From: Cristatella mucedo
Taxonomy: Eukaryota > Bryozoa > Phylactolaemata > Cristatellidae
DNA: 64,000 nucleotides
Assembly: GCA_009760855.2 (NCBI GenBank)
Contig: WPIO01000125.1
Coordinates: 60,001-124,000, forward strand
Direction: 5' to 3'
Made by a program: the position numbers and the translations under genes. Positions within the stretch are counted from its first letter, which is position 1. The number at the start of each line of letters is the position of its first letter. Positions 25,301 to 43,806 of the stretch are shown in pieces. The notes below the pieces were generated by a model, which did not search any database, was not told the DNA's origin, and saw nothing but the letters and a program-made list of their open reading frames with translations.

Positions 25301-27894
25301 AGCAATAAGCCTTCATGAAGATAATGTTTTTTTCCAACAGGGCAATGGGTGTAAGCACGCGGCTAACCATGCTCGATATTTGTTGCCGCACTTTTGAATC
25401 TGGTCGATTGTGCTGACAGAGTGGCTTGGTCCACTCTCCGTGTCTGAATGTATGTGATGTGAAATGGATAGAAGGCTCAGAGGTCAGGTGGGTCGTGTCA
25501 CATCTGAAGCCTCGCTTTTCTTTCAAGTTTACATAAGTTTTGTAGAACACGATGGCCAAATCTTTACGAACTTGTAGTTTGCATTCTGCCTCGTGGGTGC
25601 CCAGACAGGTGCTTGCATGTTGGTGCAACTTTGCCTGCAGCAGCTGGAGCAACGAATCTTATGTTACACATAGGATGAAAATGAGAAATGCAATACCTTA
25701 TCAGATCGGAACATTGAATTGCTGAACACATAGATGATCGGAAGTCGTACTACCTATTGCTTTAATAGCTGGCATTGCCAAATTTTATAGAAATCACACA
25801 GTGCAGATAGCAGCAATAAATATGGCCCTCATCTCTCTTCTGACACTTCCACTAAATGGGCCTAGGGTGCAGATCACATCTGGTGATGCATGTATGTCAG
25901 ATGCTTCTTTACGAAAGCAAGAGGTACTGCTATAGCACCAAAAGGAACTCGTGGTGGTCCCTACCCGTATAGCTCGATTACAACCCATGCAGGGAGGCTC
26001 AGCTTTCGGATTAGCATTGTTTTGACTGCTTTTATTCAGACAAGGGATAGTATTAGTGGCCAAACTAGGAGCGAACTTGTATCAACTTAGTTAGTGTTTG
26101 CTTCTGCTCAGCTCTGAAGGGATTCAGATAGCCTGACCACTGGCAAAGCTGTCGTCTGTCCATGTTTCGTGCTGAGAGCAATACTCGATCTGCTGCTAAT
26201 ACGGCGCCTCGGAACGCTGGGAGGCAATATCTGCAGGGTGAGCATGCACTAACGTGACTGGCTGCACATTGTGAGGCGATGTTCATTGCACAGTCAACAG
26301 CCGCCGTGCTGCTTGGTGCAGCGTGTGGCTTATGTGTTGGTCGCCGTTGAAAGAATGCACCGAGCTGGCACCTGACTACTACTCTCCATGCTCCGTGCAG
26401 TGAGCGTGGCTCGATCGAGTCCGTGCTCCTGCCTTTTTGCTGAGGCTTCACAAAGCATGCAGACCTTATTAAGGCTGAGCAAGGTGAGGTAGATGAGTAG
26501 GCAGCATAGATGCGACTCTTCTGCTCTCACATGCGGGTTCAGTTAGCATAGTCGGCGGCTGCCTTCATCAACTTTCTACTCTGGCGCCGTGAGCATTTTA
26601 CACGCTTTCCATGTTTTTCGTACTGAACAGGGTGGCTTAAGTCTATTTCGTTAGTGCCTAAACGCGTTCGTCGCTCTCAGCGGCTGGTGGCATTGCAGAT
26701 TGTCGATGTAACTGCGCCAGCAGCGGCTCCTGAGAAGAAGGGCTCCAAGAAGGCAGCCAAGGCCATCACCAAAGTGGACGACATGTTTGCCGATGACACG
26801 GACATTTTTGCCGACTTGCCATCATTACCCAAATCGACGACGACCGCAAAGGCAAAGAAGCAGGCAGCTGGTGGCAGCAGCAGCAGCAGTAGCAAGAAGA
26901 AGCCCGAGTCGTCGGAAGGCAGTGTGTTTGAAGACCATGCGGAGGGTAGGGCACGTGAGCGCTCGCTCTGGAAACTTTTATTTCGAGCTGCTGCTGCTGC
27001 TGCTGCTGCTGGTCACTGGTCACCACGTGGTTCACCACTGCCCATTGTGACCCCTGCTGTTCGCATGCTGGTGCTCACTCTCTCTTGCCATTCCGTGTTA
27101 TCATCTCTTTGGCCAGCCCTTCGTTTCGGGGCAGCATTTTTTCTCGCTTGCTTCCTCTCGAATCCTTTGCATATAATCTGGCTTCGGCTGCTGCTGGGAT
27201 GCGGCAAAGTATCGGTCCTGCGATTCACGTAAGATGAGTTTTCTCCTCAGCGCAGCTGCTTACGGACTCTCAAGTCGGCACCGCTCTCCCGCCTCACGCT
27301 CCTCCCCCCCTGAGCAACTTCCTCTGCAACTCCCAGCCTAGGCATTAGTAGGAACAAGTACCCAACGGTGCACGGCCCCAGCTGTGTGGTGCTTTTAAGC
27401 AGCAAGTGGGCAGGGGGCTGGTGCTGTAGGCAGCTCCAGCAGCTCTGTGGCCTTCACATCTAGCCTTGCACTAGTGTGAGTGTGCTCGTAGCCTGCCTGC
27501 CAATGAGAACGTCCATTGCTGCCGACAGCCGTCGACCTTAAGAATGCGATGCCATTTGAACTTGGGCGTTTCGGACCGGTCGGTGGCTTGCGCTCTGCTT
27601 GTTTGGCTACTAGTGAAATGTGGTTGCATTTCACGCCTAGCACCCTTGAGGGATTACACATTGGGCTGTGCCTTCGCTGCAGACGTTTGCTAGGACCGCG
27701 CTGAGCGATGTGGAATTGCGTTATTTTCTCGTACCGTTATCTTTTCAGACGACATATTTGCACCCAGTACGAAAACGAAAGGTAGCAAGTCGAACGACAA
27801 GCCCAAGGGCAAGGCTCCAGGAACTCTAGTGACCAGCGTTAAGAAAGAAACCAGTGAGCACTTTGTCGATCCTCTGGCTGCAGATAAGCAGTGA
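2..27894 (+). CDS. WASHC2: WASH complex subunit 2 (FAM21/WASHC2), C-terminal tail, 10 exons, 5' partial
   Basis: Joined coding exons: 2-373, 7187-7235, 11860-11963, 15779-15896, 16444-16532, 21298-21421, 23453-23571, 23775-24758, 26681-26945, 27749-27894 (TGA). The total is 2370 nt, or 789 residues plus stop, and every junction keeps phase across GT-AG borders. FAM21 is the endosomal WASH-complex subunit whose long disordered tail binds retromer (VPS35) through many acidic LF motifs and also binds capping protein. Visible here are [69 protein letters not shown] and EDDIFA, two PPG(A/G)VSMFGG modules, and [14 protein letters not shown], which resembles the conserved KRRPQTR segment of vertebrate FAM21. 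The C-terminus [10 protein letters not shown] parallels the family's acidic DPL ending. The N-terminal WASH-binding head lies left of the window. The introns hold LINE and SINE copies. The only soft points are alternative acceptors at exons 6 and 9. Confidence 0.93.
477..2215 (-). mobile_element. Family 1 LINE (CR1/L2-like), 5'-truncated, with RT domain
   Basis: Best-preserved reverse transcriptase in the window, in WASHC2 intron 1. Reading on the minus strand, the frame at 2210-1935 ([17 protein letters not shown]) is followed after a frame break by 1993-956. The latter contains [26 protein letters not shown] and the catalytic [12 protein letters not shown] is followed by the C-terminal domain, a 3' UTR, the terminal hairpin (about 530-590) and an AAT/ATT microsatellite tail at 477-516. 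The endonuclease domain is absent. It cannot encode a full ORF2, but the YADD box is intact. Confidence 0.9.
2216..3524. other. Intron, nothing recognised
   Basis: Part of WASHC2 intron 1 between a LINE and a SINE. No coding exon, RNA gene or clear repeat was recognised. Confidence 0.5.
3525..3702 (+). mobile_element. SINE B copy (tRNA-derived)
   Basis: Starts GTGAGCCGTGATGGCAC, has an A-box-like TAGATAAGGTAGTTGC and a B-box-like GGTCGTGAGCTCGAATCC. The family body follows, with GGGCGATCCTTCATCGCCAC, GTGATAGCCGTTAAGG and the end GGCTGTTCAATCAGCTAG plus a T run. Eight copies of this plan occur in the window. Confidence 0.85.
4140..4555 (+). mobile_element. Family 1 LINE 3' fragment
   Basis: Encodes the RT C-terminal tail ([16 protein letters not shown]) followed by the 3' UTR (CATGCTGATACTGTGCATG class repeats). 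It ends in a degenerate terminal hairpin at about 4495-4540 with TTATTAGTATTATTG. Confidence 0.75.
5160..5312 (+). mobile_element. SINE B copy, diverged
   Basis: Matches the SINE B order: GAGGTAAGGTGGTTGCTC, a B-box remnant GTGGGTTCTAGACC, GTGATAGCCGTAAAGGC and GGCTGTTGAATCAGCTAAG. Confidence 0.75.
5313..7186. other. Intron, nothing recognised
   Basis: Remaining part of WASHC2 intron 1. Several short ORFs of 60-63 codons show no family resemblance and no splice logic. Confidence 0.45.
7187..7235 (+). CDS. WASHC2: WASHC2 exon 2
   Basis: Short 49-nt exon with acceptor gctttag|CCC and donor AAAG|gtgagt, phase 0 to 1. It encodes [16 protein letters not shown], which joins exon 3 to give ...[14 protein letters not shown]. 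It was missed by simple ORF length; phase compatibility with both neighbours and a near-consensus donor support it. Confidence 0.75.
7815..8350 (-). mobile_element. Family 2 LINE 3' fragment
   Basis: On the minus strand it encodes the RT C-terminal segment [20 protein letters not shown], then [16 protein letters not shown], followed by a 3' UTR ending GGAGTTACAGAAGAAG. Shares its whole plan with copies at 49308, 49965 and 56998. Confidence 0.8.
8395..8640 (-). mobile_element. Family 1 LINE 3' end (left arm of an inverted pair)
   Basis: On the minus strand it ends in the family 1 terminal hairpin and an AAT tail (at 8397-8470), preceded by 3' UTR. It meets an oppositely oriented 3' end at about 8602-8745. 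Confidence 0.75.
8602..8745 (+). mobile_element. Family 1 LINE 3' end (right arm of an inverted pair)
   Basis: TTTGTTTTTCAAGCATGATT, GCAAATGTAAAGCGCC, the hairpin, then TATCAAGTGCAATATTATT. Nearly full family 1 3' terminus on the plus strand. Confidence 0.8.
8746..9960 (-). mobile_element. Family 1 LINE, 5'-truncated, RT inactive
   Basis: The minus-strand frame at 9737-8805 contains [13 protein letters not shown] but reads [12 protein letters not shown] where other copies have FYADD, so the first Tyr-Ala of the catalytic box is changed. An internal deletion precedes [12 protein letters not shown]. Lies in WASHC2 intron 2. Confidence 0.85.
9985..10090 (+). mobile_element. Family 1 LINE 3' terminus with (ATT)n tail
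   Basis: GCAAATGTAAAGTGCC, the hairpin arms and a TTATCAAGTGAATTATT tail with about a dozen ATT units. Opposite in orientation to the neighbouring LINE that ends near 9960. Confidence 0.8.
10091..11077. other. Intron, nothing recognised
   Basis: WASHC2 intron 2 sequence between a LINE tail and a SINE B copy; no exon or RNA signal identified. Confidence 0.4.
11078..11243 (-). mobile_element. SINE B copy
   Basis: On the minus strand: GTGAGCCGTGATGGCACAC, TAGGTAAGGCGGTTGC, B-box GAGGTTGTGGGTTCGATTCC, GGGCGATCCTTTATCGCC, ending AGGCTGTTTAATCAGCTAGG. One of the cleanest copies. Confidence 0.87.
11860..11963 (+). CDS. WASHC2: WASHC2 exon 3
   Basis: Acceptor ttttcag|GC, donor ACC|gtaagt, phase 1 to 0. 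Encodes [20 protein letters not shown] followed by a Lys/Gln-rich linker. The ILPKVRDMF-acidic-LF arrangement is a typical FAM21 tail repeat. Confidence 0.9.
12270..15530 (+). mobile_element. Family 1 LINE, longest copy (endonuclease + RT), decayed
   Basis: Domain order on the plus strand: APE-type endonuclease fragments ([16 protein letters not shown] at about 12420; [29 protein letters not shown] at about 12724), a linker ([13 protein letters not shown]), RT ([15 protein letters not shown] at about 14160), the C-terminal region and the 3' hairpin at 15450-15500. The catalytic box reads [10 protein letters not shown] (YADD lost), and there are several frameshifts and stops. The copy sits in WASHC2 intron 3 and is itself interrupted at 13025-13115. 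The 5' limit is uncertain. Confidence 0.8.
13025..13115 (-). mobile_element. Short family 1 3'-end insertion inside the older LINE
   Basis: AATAATAATACATTTGATAT, then hairpin arms and CACTTTACATTTGCTGCAA on the reverse orientation, placed between the endonuclease and linker coding segments of the surrounding plus-strand LINE. The host LINE resumes at about 13115 ([11 protein letters not shown]). Confidence 0.7.
15779..15896 (+). CDS. WASHC2: WASHC2 exon 4
   Basis: Acceptor cttcag|GCC, donor TCAG|gtgggc, phase 0 to 1. Encodes [20 protein letters not shown], a FAM21 PPGxVSMFGG module nearly duplicated in exon 6. Confidence 0.92.
16444..16532 (+). CDS. WASHC2: WASHC2 exon 5
   Basis: Acceptor gtttacag|AC, donor CCG|gtgagc, phase 1 to 0. 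Encodes a short [14 protein letters not shown] acidic motif followed by a Ser/Thr-rich linker. Confidence 0.85.
16533..17760. other. Intron, nothing recognised
   Basis: WASHC2 intron 5, first part. A G-run at about 16843-16851 is the only composition oddity. Confidence 0.4.
17766..17933 (+). mobile_element. SINE B copy
   Basis: CTAGGTAAGGCAGTTGCTC, GGTCGTGGATTCGAATTCTG (B-box) and the tail GGCTGTTAAATCAGCTAA; the middle body is diverged. Confidence 0.82.
18396..18460. repeat. (CT)n(CA)n microsatellite
   Basis: A compound run of CT dinucleotides followed by nine or so CA units, in WASHC2 intron 5. Confidence 0.95.
19228..19384 (+). mobile_element. SINE A copy with long (TG)n tail
   Basis: A-box-like GCCCAGTGGTTAAGGTTC, AAGGTCAAG spacer, B-box-like TGGGGTCGAGCCCGTGGC, then GTGAAGTGCCTGAATAAATG, where the tail breaks into a TG microsatellite (19339-19384) instead of the full hairpin. 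Confidence 0.7.
19385..21297. other. Intron, nothing recognised
   Basis: Remaining WASHC2 intron 5. No element with clear ends; short ORFs are random. Confidence 0.4.
21298..21421 (+). CDS. WASHC2: WASHC2 exon 6
   Basis: Acceptor ttttcag|CAG (or 3 nt later, after cagcag), donor CCTG|gtaagt, phase 0 to 1. Encodes [20 protein letters not shown], a paralogue of the exon 4 module. Confidence 0.92.
22205..22655. mobile_element. Oppositely oriented retroelement tails flanking about 190 bp
   Basis: Left (minus orientation, 22207-22300): a tail resembling the SINE A/LINE hairpin with CTCTATTCAGGTGCTTTAC. Right (plus orientation, 22523-22655): a clean family 1 3' end with GCAAATGTAAAGCGCC and an ATTATTATT tail. 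In WASHC2 intron 6. Confidence 0.65.
22930..23430 (+). mobile_element. Family 1 LINE 3' fragment ending next to WASHC2 exon 7
   Basis: Encodes the RT C-terminus ([34 protein letters not shown]), the 3' UTR and the terminal hairpin at about 23370-23410. The TTATTATTAAT tail ends about 20 bp before the exon 7 acceptor. Confidence 0.85.
23453..23571 (+). CDS. WASHC2: WASHC2 exon 7
   Basis: Acceptor ctttgtag|CT, donor AAG|gtaacg, phase 1 to 0. It includes [15 protein letters not shown] and ends TGAHK, which joins [12 protein letters not shown] of exon 8. A GT inside the exon at 23549 would give the wrong phase, so 23571 was chosen. The acceptor lies about 25 bp after the 3' tail of a LINE copy. 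Confidence 0.8.
23775..24758 (+). CDS. WASHC2: WASHC2 exon 8 (large)
   Basis: 984-nt exon with acceptor aattcag|GGC and donor AAG|gtacat, phase 0 to 0. It begins [18 protein letters not shown], matching the conserved basic KRRPQ segment of FAM21 near the capping-protein-binding region. Five acidic LF or IF motifs follow ([29 protein letters not shown] and related). The rest is Ala/Ser/Pro-rich and probably disordered. Confidence 0.9.
24759..26680. other. Intron, nothing recognised
   Basis: WASHC2 intron 8. No transposon with clear ends and no extra exon that would fit phase 0 to 0 was found. Confidence 0.4.
26681..26945 (+). CDS. WASHC2: WASHC2 exon 9
   Basis: Acceptor cgctctcag|CGG (alternative ttgcag at 26699, same phase), donor GAGG|gtaggg, phase 0 to 1. 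Encodes [19 protein letters not shown], then a Lys-rich stretch with a poly-Ser run. It ends ...SVFEDHAE. Confidence 0.85.
26946..27748. other. Intron, nothing recognised
   Basis: WASHC2 intron 9, relatively GC- and CT-rich. The frame of exon 9 stays open to 27232 beyond the donor, but the sequence loses FAM21 character after the donor. Confidence 0.4.
27749..27894 (+). CDS. WASHC2: WASHC2 last exon
   Basis: Acceptor cttttcag|AC, phase 1 start, stop TGA at 27892-27894. It begins [14 protein letters not shown] and ends [12 protein letters not shown] long (GA)n tract at 28085-28159 lies in or just after the 3' UTR. I see no canonical AATAAA close downstream. Confidence 0.88.
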
Positions 27895-28084
27895 TGCAGG
27901 CGAATAATCTGTTGCACCCGATTTGCCAGCCAAGCCGGAAGAATGTTTCGTCCAGGCTGCAATTTGCACGTATCCTGAAGAATAATACTTTTCATTATCC
28001 TCTATACATCTGTCAGTGGCCTTCCCTAGCGTATGCATGCTGTGCAGAGCTGGTAGCCGTGGCACCTCATGGAGAGAAAACGAG

Positions 28085-28091
28085 TGAGAGG

Positions 28092-28159
<68 letters not shown>
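28085..28159. repeat. (GA)n microsatellite
   Basis: Near-pure GA dinucleotide run, likely in the WASHC2 3' UTR or just downstream. It generates spurious poly-RE and poly-SL frames. Confidence 0.95.
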
Positions 28160-28161
<2 letters not shown>

Positions 28162-28459
28162 ACTGGCTGTCAATGTGCTCAGCAGCGTCGGGCACTAACA
28201 ACCAGGATAGCGTGCAGTTGCATACAACTTGCGGTGGACTCACGAGGTGTACTTCTTGTAGACGGTTAAAGAAGAAAAAAGCTTTGTGAAGCACACTATT
28301 ACCCTGTCTTAGCCACATCACCACCTTCAAATGCGCTTGTAATAGCTGGCCACCGATTGAGAACCTAAGCTACGGCGATTGCAGCTCGAAGCTTTCGATC
28401 CCCCCTTGCTGGGTTGCTACTTCCTTGCTACATGCAAGCGAATGTTTTCTCAGTATACA

Positions 28460-30260
28460 GACAACGTTTTATCATCATTCAATTTAAGAAAGCTTGCTGC
28501 CATCAATGTCATCAACACATGCAGTAAAAGTGTGTAAAGAACTCGACGTGTTGGAGGGTTGGGAGGGATCATAGCAATGATACAACTAAGTGTCATCTGC
28601 ATAGAAATGAAAACCTAGATTGTACTTGGCAAGCATATCAGAAAAAGGGGAAGTTATAAACAGTGAATAGAAGCAGACCAAGCCCAGAGTTATCCAGCCT
28701 TTTAGTGGTTCCTCAGATGACCTTTGTCCATTCACATCATTACTCTGGAGTCTCAACTGAGATATGACCTTACCTTACCATCGTTCAGTGCCGGTGATGC
28801 CCAGGCGAGATGAGAGATGCTCAAGAAAAACTTGGTGATCGATAGTATCAAAAGCTGCCGAAAGATCCAGCAAAACAAGCAGAGATACTCTACCTAAGTC
28901 AGCATTCCTGAGTAGACCTGTATACACCCGAAACAATGCCGACTCTGTGGAGGGATTAGCTCTGAAACCAGACTGGAACTTACTAGCAAGGTTTGAAGCT
29001 TCAACATATGAGTTCAGCTGGTGTGGCACGACTCGTTTCTGTCTTTGAAAGGAACTGTAGAAGAGAGACTGGACGAAAGTTTCTCAAGTTCTCTTGGTCT
29101 AGCGTTGTTTTTTTGAGTGATAGCTTACTACAGCATTTTTTAAAGTTACTGGGACATGACCTGAGGCTAATGATTTATTGATGATGTTATGCATGGCAGC
29201 AGCAGTGGCAGATCTATGCATCGTAGAAGCAGGGCAGTGGGAATAAGGTCTGGAGGACTAGTAACCTTCTTTGATTGGGATATGAACTTCGTGACAAGGT
29301 CACTAGTGGCCTTCTTGAATGTAGACCTTGAACTGATGCATTGAATTGAGTGCGTGATTCCGGGGGGATGCTGCCACTCTTATGAATGGACTCCCTGATA
29401 TTTTCTATCGTGTTGACAAAGAAGCTAGAGAAGCGATCAGCTAGATCATCTCAGGGATCACAAGGTAAGGAGCTACCTGGGAGCAGTTACGGAGATGGTT
29501 GATTATAGACACACACTTTTTGATTGTGCATCTGTGATTTAACAACGTTTATAGAAGCTAGACTTGGCCTTTGCTAGGATCGATTGGTACGATCTATAGT
29601 AGTCCTCCTATGCCTGTCGATGGACAGTCAGTCCTGGTCTTGTGTATGCTTTTTTAGGCTTGGACCTAGTAGACCTAGCTGTGGTAAACCATAGGCCATC
29701 TGGGCAAGGGCGCACAGTATGCTTTGTCAGGCGTGCAAACTCTTCGAGCATGTCAGCTAGTGTCGTGCTGCAGTAATCTACCAATGATGACAGGTTGGAA
29801 GGGGAATTAAGCAGCAGAGGCGAATCAGATATTCTTGCACGGACAGCATCGATATCAAGGGTCTTGAGGCTTCGTGATTCACTGGTGATTTCAGATGGGG
29901 AGGGCACACATTGTAGACTGAATGAGATCTGCATGTAGTCAGATCAGCAGAATATGGTAAAAATTGGTGAGGAGAGCATGCAGCTGTAGGAGAAAATTCG
30001 GTTGAGTGTGTGACCATTGATGTGAGTATGGGCCATGCACGTGAGACGGCAAGTCAGTCAGTGCACAAAATTGGGTGCTGAAGGCGTCGGGTAAGTTATC
30101 AAAATTATTTTAAAATCACACATAACTAGGAAAGATAGATTTATTGCACAAAGTAGCAAAATGAGATAAGAGAAATCTGAGATGAAAGAGGACTTTGTAC
30201 ATGGTTGGCGATAGATAAATTGGCCGGTGAACTCAAAACAAGGCATTCGAAAAACTGCTT
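28460..30260 (-). mobile_element. Family 1 LINE, 3'-truncated (endonuclease to RT)
   Basis: Minus-strand order: endonuclease fragment (TKSSFISDFSYLILLLCAIN at about 30200), linker (SLKTLDIDAVRARI at about 29870), RT ([19 protein letters not shown] at about 28850). It ends inside the RT near 28460 without 3' UTR or hairpin. Multiple frame breaks. Lies between the convergent WASHC2 and PCMTD genes. Confidence 0.82.
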
Positions 30261-31122
30261 TGAGGAGACTGCAACGGCTTGAACTTAGACAATGAGTGTG
30301 TAATGTCCTAGTTAGAGGTGAAGTTCTCTTCTTAGAGAGCTAGTGAGATGTTTTGTATTATATGGTTATCATCTATCTCGGTAAGATGCTTATGCTCGGA
30401 AAACGCACCCATTTTGAAAAATCCACCCATTTCGACTTACTATGGGTGGGGTACCAACTTCGGGCACACTGAACTCTTCAAACCTAATCTCATTGGCTTG
30501 AAACCTACGAAACAAAAGAAGGGAAATCGCCAAATGGTGCCAATCCCCTAAATTTGTGGTCATAGTGCCCTCAAAACGATCCCTTTCCGATCTCGAGAGG
30601 GCTGTAGGCCATGTCTCCAATTGATCGCACGAGTGCAGTCGATGTGCAAGCCACGTGAGAGTCAAAGGCAGTCTTAGAGCTAGCAGCTTAGAAGTGTACT
30701 ACCAGAACATGCCTGCCTGGATTACAGCATAATGCACAGCACGCGCTGCCTTGCTACTAACAGTTGCCGAAAGATGCGGTTTGCCTTGATGCACGCACGT
30801 TGAACTCTTGAGATGGTGATTTTGAAGCTGCTGCAGCCTGACTGAAAAAAATGGGCCTACTGGTAGATGAATATCTAGTATCATAAACAGCTTTATTTTG
30901 TGGACTTTTAACCACTTACTTAAAACGAGCATATATCTCCACGAGTCCAGGAGTGGCACAGCTCACGAGCGGCCCCGCCCAGGAGCGACCCAGCACATTG
31001 CAGCCATACATACACCAACAAAGCAAATGCAGTGAGCAACTGTATGCACTGGTGACGAGGAATCACGAACGTGAAAGCCACGCGCCATCCGAAGAGGAAC
31101 AGCACCGTAGATGGAGGAGCAG
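30261..31122. other. Intergenic, includes probable PCMTD 3' UTR
   Basis: Between the LINE and the PCMTD stop codon. Apart from a minus-strand poly(A) signal near 30892, nothing is recognised. Confidence 0.5.
30892..30897 (-). terminator. Candidate poly(A) signal of the PCMTD gene
   Basis: AATAAA on the minus strand, about 225 bp downstream of the PCMTD stop codon at 31123-31125. Position and orientation fit, but cleavage-site elements were not examined. Confidence 0.45.
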
Positions 31123-41571
<10,449 letters not shown>

Positions 41572-41985
41572 GAAGTTTCTACATATTCCGCGATCTGCTG
41601 CGAACTTGTGCGAAACGTGTTATCTACGTGCGAAATGCTTTAAACATGGTGCAGCACTCTGCTGCCAGTCAGTGCACGCTCCGACATGCAGATTTGAAGT
41701 TTCTACACATTCCGCGATCTGGTGCGAACTCGTGCGAAACGTGTTATTTACGTGCGAAATGCTTTAAACATGGTGCAGCACTCTGCTGCCAGTCAGCGCA
41801 CGCTCCGACATGCAGATTTGAAGTTCCTACATATTCCGCGATCTGGTGCGAACTCGTGCGAAACGTGTTATTTACGTGCGAAATGCTTTAAACATGGTGC
41901 AGCACTCTGCTGCCAGTCAGCGCACGCTCCGACATGCAGATTTGAAGTTTCTACATATTCCGCGATCTGGTGCGAACTTGGATAG
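41572..41985. repeat. Tandem repeat, 124 bp x 3.3
   Basis: Units start GAAGTTTCTACATATTCCGC at 41572, 41696, 41820 and 41944 (the last partial), spaced exactly 124 bp. Flanked on both sides by AT-rich DNA. The unit reads openly in several frames, giving repeated spurious ORFs. Confidence 0.97.
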
Positions 41986-42699
41986 TGTTCATCTGGAAAC
42001 ACAATGCGTTGATATTGTTATAATTGATGTAAAAAACAAATACATTGAAATTGTAACAACATATTTATACTGTTTAGATACCAGATAGAATACATTTTTA
42101 ACAATACAATGCAATATATTGTCCCATAAATATATTTTTGTGGAGGCTCGACTGTAAATACTCTCTCACAGGCAGGTCGCTGTGCTCTTTACTTCTACTT
42201 GTTGCAACGCAGTAGTAAACAACAGTGCCCACAATTAGGCATATCATTGGAACTTAGGATCACATTTCTGCGTCTTATATATTTGACTGGGCTTATACTC
42301 TGGCGAACGTTTGTTAGCAGTTCCTGGGCTAAAACCCTTTGCTACAATCGAGCCGCTCGTAGCAGGTGCTAGTCATTGCATACGCGCGACTGACACCAAC
42401 GATCGGGTAAAACCGTGGCAAGCTAGAGGAGCCTGACTATGACTGCCGAAATAGCATTCACGCGGTTCTAGGTATCTGGGATAATCTGCGGTTGGGCGGC
42501 GTAAAGTCCGAAGTCACATGAAAGTCAATCAGTACACTAGTGCTCCACGCTCTACGCCACGGACGATTCGAGCCCTAGACAGAGCCAGGCGGGAGCTGTG
42601 CTCGTGAATTTGTCTGCAGTTCAGTGGTTTCCTAGGTTCCATTCGAGAGACGTGGCATGCCGCGTTTAGTGAAAGACGCCTGTAAACATCCATCGCTGT
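41986..42699. other. Intergenic, nothing recognised
   Basis: AT-rich at its left end; no gene or clear element. Confidence 0.4.
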
Positions 42700-43255
42700 C
42701 GAATTGACTTCCTGCACTGGCTACCAGCCAAGCAACTTAAAGGTTTTTGTCGCTCATTTTTAGGTCCCTTTATTCTCTGGTTCCAGCCTACCTATCAGAT
42801 CTACTACCCCACCAGGCCAATCATCGCACCGCCCGCTTTTCAGAATCTAACTGTTTATCAATACCTCGTACAAACCTCAAATCCTTTAGAGACCGTGCAT
42901 CTAGTTCATATGCTCCCAAAGCCTGAAACTCCCTCCCGACTTGCGTCAGAACCACCCCTGACTTGACCACATTTAAAAAGAACTTAAAAACACACCTATT
43001 TAGAACAGCATTTAGTGGGTCCCTGTGATTCGTCCTTCATGTCCTTATGTGTGCTGACACTGTGCATGCTGCCACTAACCACATTTGCATGCTGACCCAG
43101 TGCATGTCACCTCTAACCATGTTATTCATGTTGTTTATCAAGCATGATACCACTCACCATTCAATCGCGCTTCTCTTTCAGCAAATGTAAAGCGCCTAGA
43201 AAGAGATTGAGTAATCTGAGGGCGCTTTATCAAGTGCATTATTATTGTTATCATT
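42700..43255 (+). mobile_element. Family 1 LINE 3' fragment
   Basis: Starts in the RT C-terminal coding region (LHWLPAKQL-like, [18 protein letters not shown]-like frame), then 3' UTR, hairpin at about 43188-43232 and TCAAGTGCATTATTATTG. Confidence 0.82.
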
Positions 43256-43581
43256 GTATTCTCTACGATATGGATACGTTCTTGTTAGATTAAGGAATTG
43301 GTGCACTTCATAGCTATCGTCGGCACGCTTGCGTGCATTGGTGTTGCACCTACATGTCGCAGCCGCGATTCAAAGGCCCGGGGATTCAAAAGTATTTCTT
43401 ACGAGTCAGTAAGAAACTGTTACAAACGTTCAACGTTACAAACTGCTTGTTTGTGGGTAAATTATCTCCGGACATGTAGGTCACTACACCACCATTTGCA
43501 AGACTATTGCCTTGACGCACAGTGCATACTCGTAGTTGCCGCATTAATGCTATATTAGCTCGACGTCTTTCTAGTAAAAGA

Positions 43582-43713
43582 TGTTGGCTAATTTAACAGC
43601 CTCATCAGTATAGCGACAGAACTATCACCACCGCTTACAGGTGAGCAATACAGGATCGCTCACGGTACACACGATCTGGGTCGTGAAGAGCGATATACCT
43701 TACCTCCTGGGAT
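43582..43713 (-). mobile_element. SINE B copy adjacent to the tRNA gene
   Basis: On the minus strand: GGAGGTAAGGTATATCGCTC, GATCGTGTGTACCGTGAGCG, GTGATAGTTCTGTCGCTATA and GAGGCTGTTAAATTAGCC. Diverged; ends about 20 bp from tRNA-Arg. Confidence 0.75.
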
Positions 43714-43733
43714 GCGAGCCAGATGCAAAACTG

Positions 43734-43806
43734 TGACCGTGGCAGGACTCGAACCTGCAATCTTCTGATTCGAAGTCAGACGCCTTATCCATTAGGCCAC
43801 ACGGCC
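43734..43806 (-). tRNA. tRNA-Arg(TCG): tRNA-Arg (anticodon TCG)
   Basis: 73 nt without CCA. On the minus strand the acceptor arm GGCCGTG pairs with CACGGTC (one G-U), with discriminator A. The D arm lies in GCCTAATGGATAAGGC. The anticodon arm is TCTGA-CTTCGAA-TCAGA with anticodon TCG. The variable loop is AGATT and the T arm is GCAGG-TTCGAGT-CCTGC. Boxes A and B are intact and there is no intron. It decodes CGA. The fully paired arms argue for a functional gene rather than a SINE head. Confidence 0.96.

Noticed and set aside
27891-28330. Frames with Arg-Glu or Ser-Leu repeats
   Set aside because: Produced by the (GA)n microsatellite.
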